Of a stretch of 64,000 nucleotides of DNA, positions 63,561-64,000 are shown piece after piece. The stretch spans positions 2,854,501-2,918,500 of the forward strand of contig JAOTOL010001642.1 of NCBI GenBank assembly GCA_034440575.1, written 5' to 3'. Made by a program: the position numbers and the translations under genes. The notes below the pieces were generated by a model. It was not told the origin of the DNA. It did no database searches and was given only the letters and a program-made list of their open reading frames with translations. Source of the stretch: Imbricaverruca yamaguchii. Lineage: Eukaryota; Arthropoda; Thecostraca; Neoverrucidae. Every line of letters begins with the position of its first letter. Within the stretch, counting starts at the first letter, position 1.

Positions 63561-64000
63561 CTTGACCGCTAAAGAGGTAATATGAGGCCTAGGTTGTTGC
63601 TTCCAGCATGCTGAATACAAGCATAAACATTTGTGGTAATGGATTCGAAAGGTAATAATGTCCCTGAATCGCTGACTGTCAATGCCAATAAAATACGCCT
63701 CTGGCGAATTCGTCCCTGAATACGAATACGAATGCGACATTAACTTGACGTACGTGCTTAAGGCTGTCTATGACTCTCCTCCATGGTCTTGAAGATGGTC
63801 AAAGTTCATGTTATTCAAAAATGACCTGGAAGCAGAAATTTATACCGTTTGCTGATTTACCACTCGGGGTTTTTGCGACGATAGATAGCCTGTGAAGCCC
63901 TTTGATTGGCCGGATCTGATTTTATTATTTTTGATGATTCTCTAGTATGGATATTTTCACTTTATATGTGACTAAGTGTAATTTGCTGCCATTATGCTCA
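63561..64000. other. Right edge, nothing recognised
   Basis: No coding sequence or repeat could be named in this stretch. Confidence 0.3.

Overview
The window is animal (metazoan) nuclear DNA. It has spliced genes with GT-AG introns, long (TA)n/(TG)n microsatellites, minisatellites and satellites, several non-LTR retrotransposons and no bacterial-style operons. The mix of an I-type LINE with RNase H, a CR1 LINE, an L2-like LINE and a Transib-like transposon suggests an invertebrate, perhaps an arthropod or chelicerate. That placement is inference; nothing here fixes the species.

Three host genes can be reconstructed completely by hand, all on the minus strand. (1) A TMEM35/NACHO-type four-helix membrane protein has three coding exons at 19489-19379, 16034-15896 and 14713-14388 (191 aa). 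(2) and (3) Two tandem RNase T2 genes, copy A (39328-32814) and copy B (55042-43751), each have six coding exons of identical length and phase (228 aa). They have a signal peptide, both active-site blocks and eight cysteines. They differ at about 25 residues. Copy A carries Gln where copy B and the family carry the first His of the second active-site block.

Layout: 1-1.2 kb, CpG-rich unassigned sequence; 1.25-5.35 kb, decayed I-type LINE; 5.4-8.5 kb, microsatellite, unassigned sequence and a homopolymer block; 8.5-9.3 kb, relic of a Transib/RAG1-like transposase; 9.7-14 kb, CpG-rich DNA, a small terminal-inverted-repeat element and two minisatellites; 14.1-19.5 kb, TMEM35, with a foldback element, a tRNA-derived SINE and several tiny insertions in its introns; 19.7-24 kb, dispersed repeats; 24.2-28.3 kb, a fairly young CR1; 28.7-32.7 kb, dispersed and inverted repeats; 32.8-39.9 kb, RNase T2 copy A plus upstream region; 40.5-43.7 kb, repeats; 43.75-55.6 kb, RNase T2 copy B plus upstream region, enlarged by repeats in its fourth intron; 57-58.5 kb, AGGTCA-rich and small repeats; 58.9-63.6 kb, a roughly 260-305 bp satellite array split by an L2-like LINE.

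The observations most worth following are the active-site substitution between two otherwise intact RNase T2 paralogues, a family of about 55-bp insertions flanked by 9-14 bp target-site duplications, and a 2.4-kb tract without a single CpG that contains TMEM35 exon 1. All boundaries, alignments and counts were read by eye.
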